Positions 6,157-6,197 of a stretch of DNA of 6,197 nucleotides are shown piece after piece (the first letter of the stretch is position 1; every line of letters begins with the position of its first letter). This DNA comes from a bacterium. GTDB taxonomy: Bacteria; Spirochaetota; UBA4802; UBA5550. The stretch covers positions 1 through 6,197 of the forward strand of contig JAAENB010000604.1 in assembly GCA_024224995.1 (NCBI GenBank), in the 5' to 3' direction. The notes under the pieces are model-generated. The model was not told where the DNA came from. It searched no databases and saw only the letters and a list, made by a program, of their open reading frames with translations. The translations under genes were made by a program, and so were the position numbers.

Positions 6157-6197
6157 TTCTCCCCTCCCAAGAAAGAAACTTAAATATCAAGAATATA
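6157..6197 (-). other. Region immediately upstream of fliF
   Basis: These 41 nt contain the fliF ribosome-binding site and an AT-rich stretch. In one frame the minus strand reads five codons (Y I L D I) and then TAA at 6180-6182, which could be the end of an upstream gene. Gene order predicts fliE there, but five residues are too few to identify it. Confidence 0.25.
6159..6168 (-). promoter_or_regulatory. Ribosome-binding site of fliF
   Basis: On the minus strand this reads GGGAGGGGAG. The GGGAGG core (6163-6168) lies 6 nt before the fliF ATG, a strong match to the 16S rRNA 3' end that supports the start at 6156. Confidence 0.8.

Noticed and set aside
1..6197. A search for a new defence, mobile or RNA-based system
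   Set aside because: The minus strand is almost fully occupied by six recognisable flagellar genes. I saw no direct-repeat array, transposase, tRNA-like sequence or long non-coding stretch.

Overview
This window is a block of flagellar basal-body and export genes, all on the minus strand. In transcription order (right to left) it reads fliF, fliG, fliH, fliI, fliJ, flbB. All six reading frames are intact. The genes are packed tightly: 3 nt between fliF and fliG, 14 nt between fliG and fliH, 17 nt between fliH and fliI, a 14-nt overlap between fliI and fliJ, and 73 nt between fliJ and flbB. This suggests one polycistronic message with coupled translation. The promoter, and probably fliE, flgC and flgB, would lie beyond the right edge. 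The operon would be expected to continue past the left edge.

The likely source is a spirochete of the Treponema/Spirochaeta type. The reasons are the order fliF-G-H-I-J followed by a FlbB-like gene, the PPG-containing insertion in FliF, and a long (304-residue) FliH. The base composition looks moderately AT-rich. Bacillota have a similar layout, with a YlxF/MotE-like gene after fliJ, so the assignment is probable rather than proven. No species can be named from the sequence alone.

Region by region: 4450-6156 encodes the MS-ring protein FliF; 3418-4446 the rotor/switch protein FliG; 2489-3403 the export-ATPase regulator FliH; 1125-2471 the export ATPase FliI; 704-1138 the FliJ central stalk/chaperone; and 7-630 a membrane-anchored coiled-coil protein with an MgtE-N-like C-terminus (FlbB). 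FliF forms the membrane ring that carries FliG on its cytoplasmic C-terminal tail. FliH, FliI and FliJ form the ATPase complex that feeds the export gate inside that ring. In spirochetes FlbB builds the base of the periplasmic collar that surrounds the motor and positions the stators.

I found no RNA genes, mobile elements, CRISPR arrays or terminators, and no evidence of a new biological system. The points most worth a second look are a seven-G tract that acts as the fliH ribosome-binding site, where adding one G would open an in-frame ATG start, and the tandem MPP half-repeats in FlbB.
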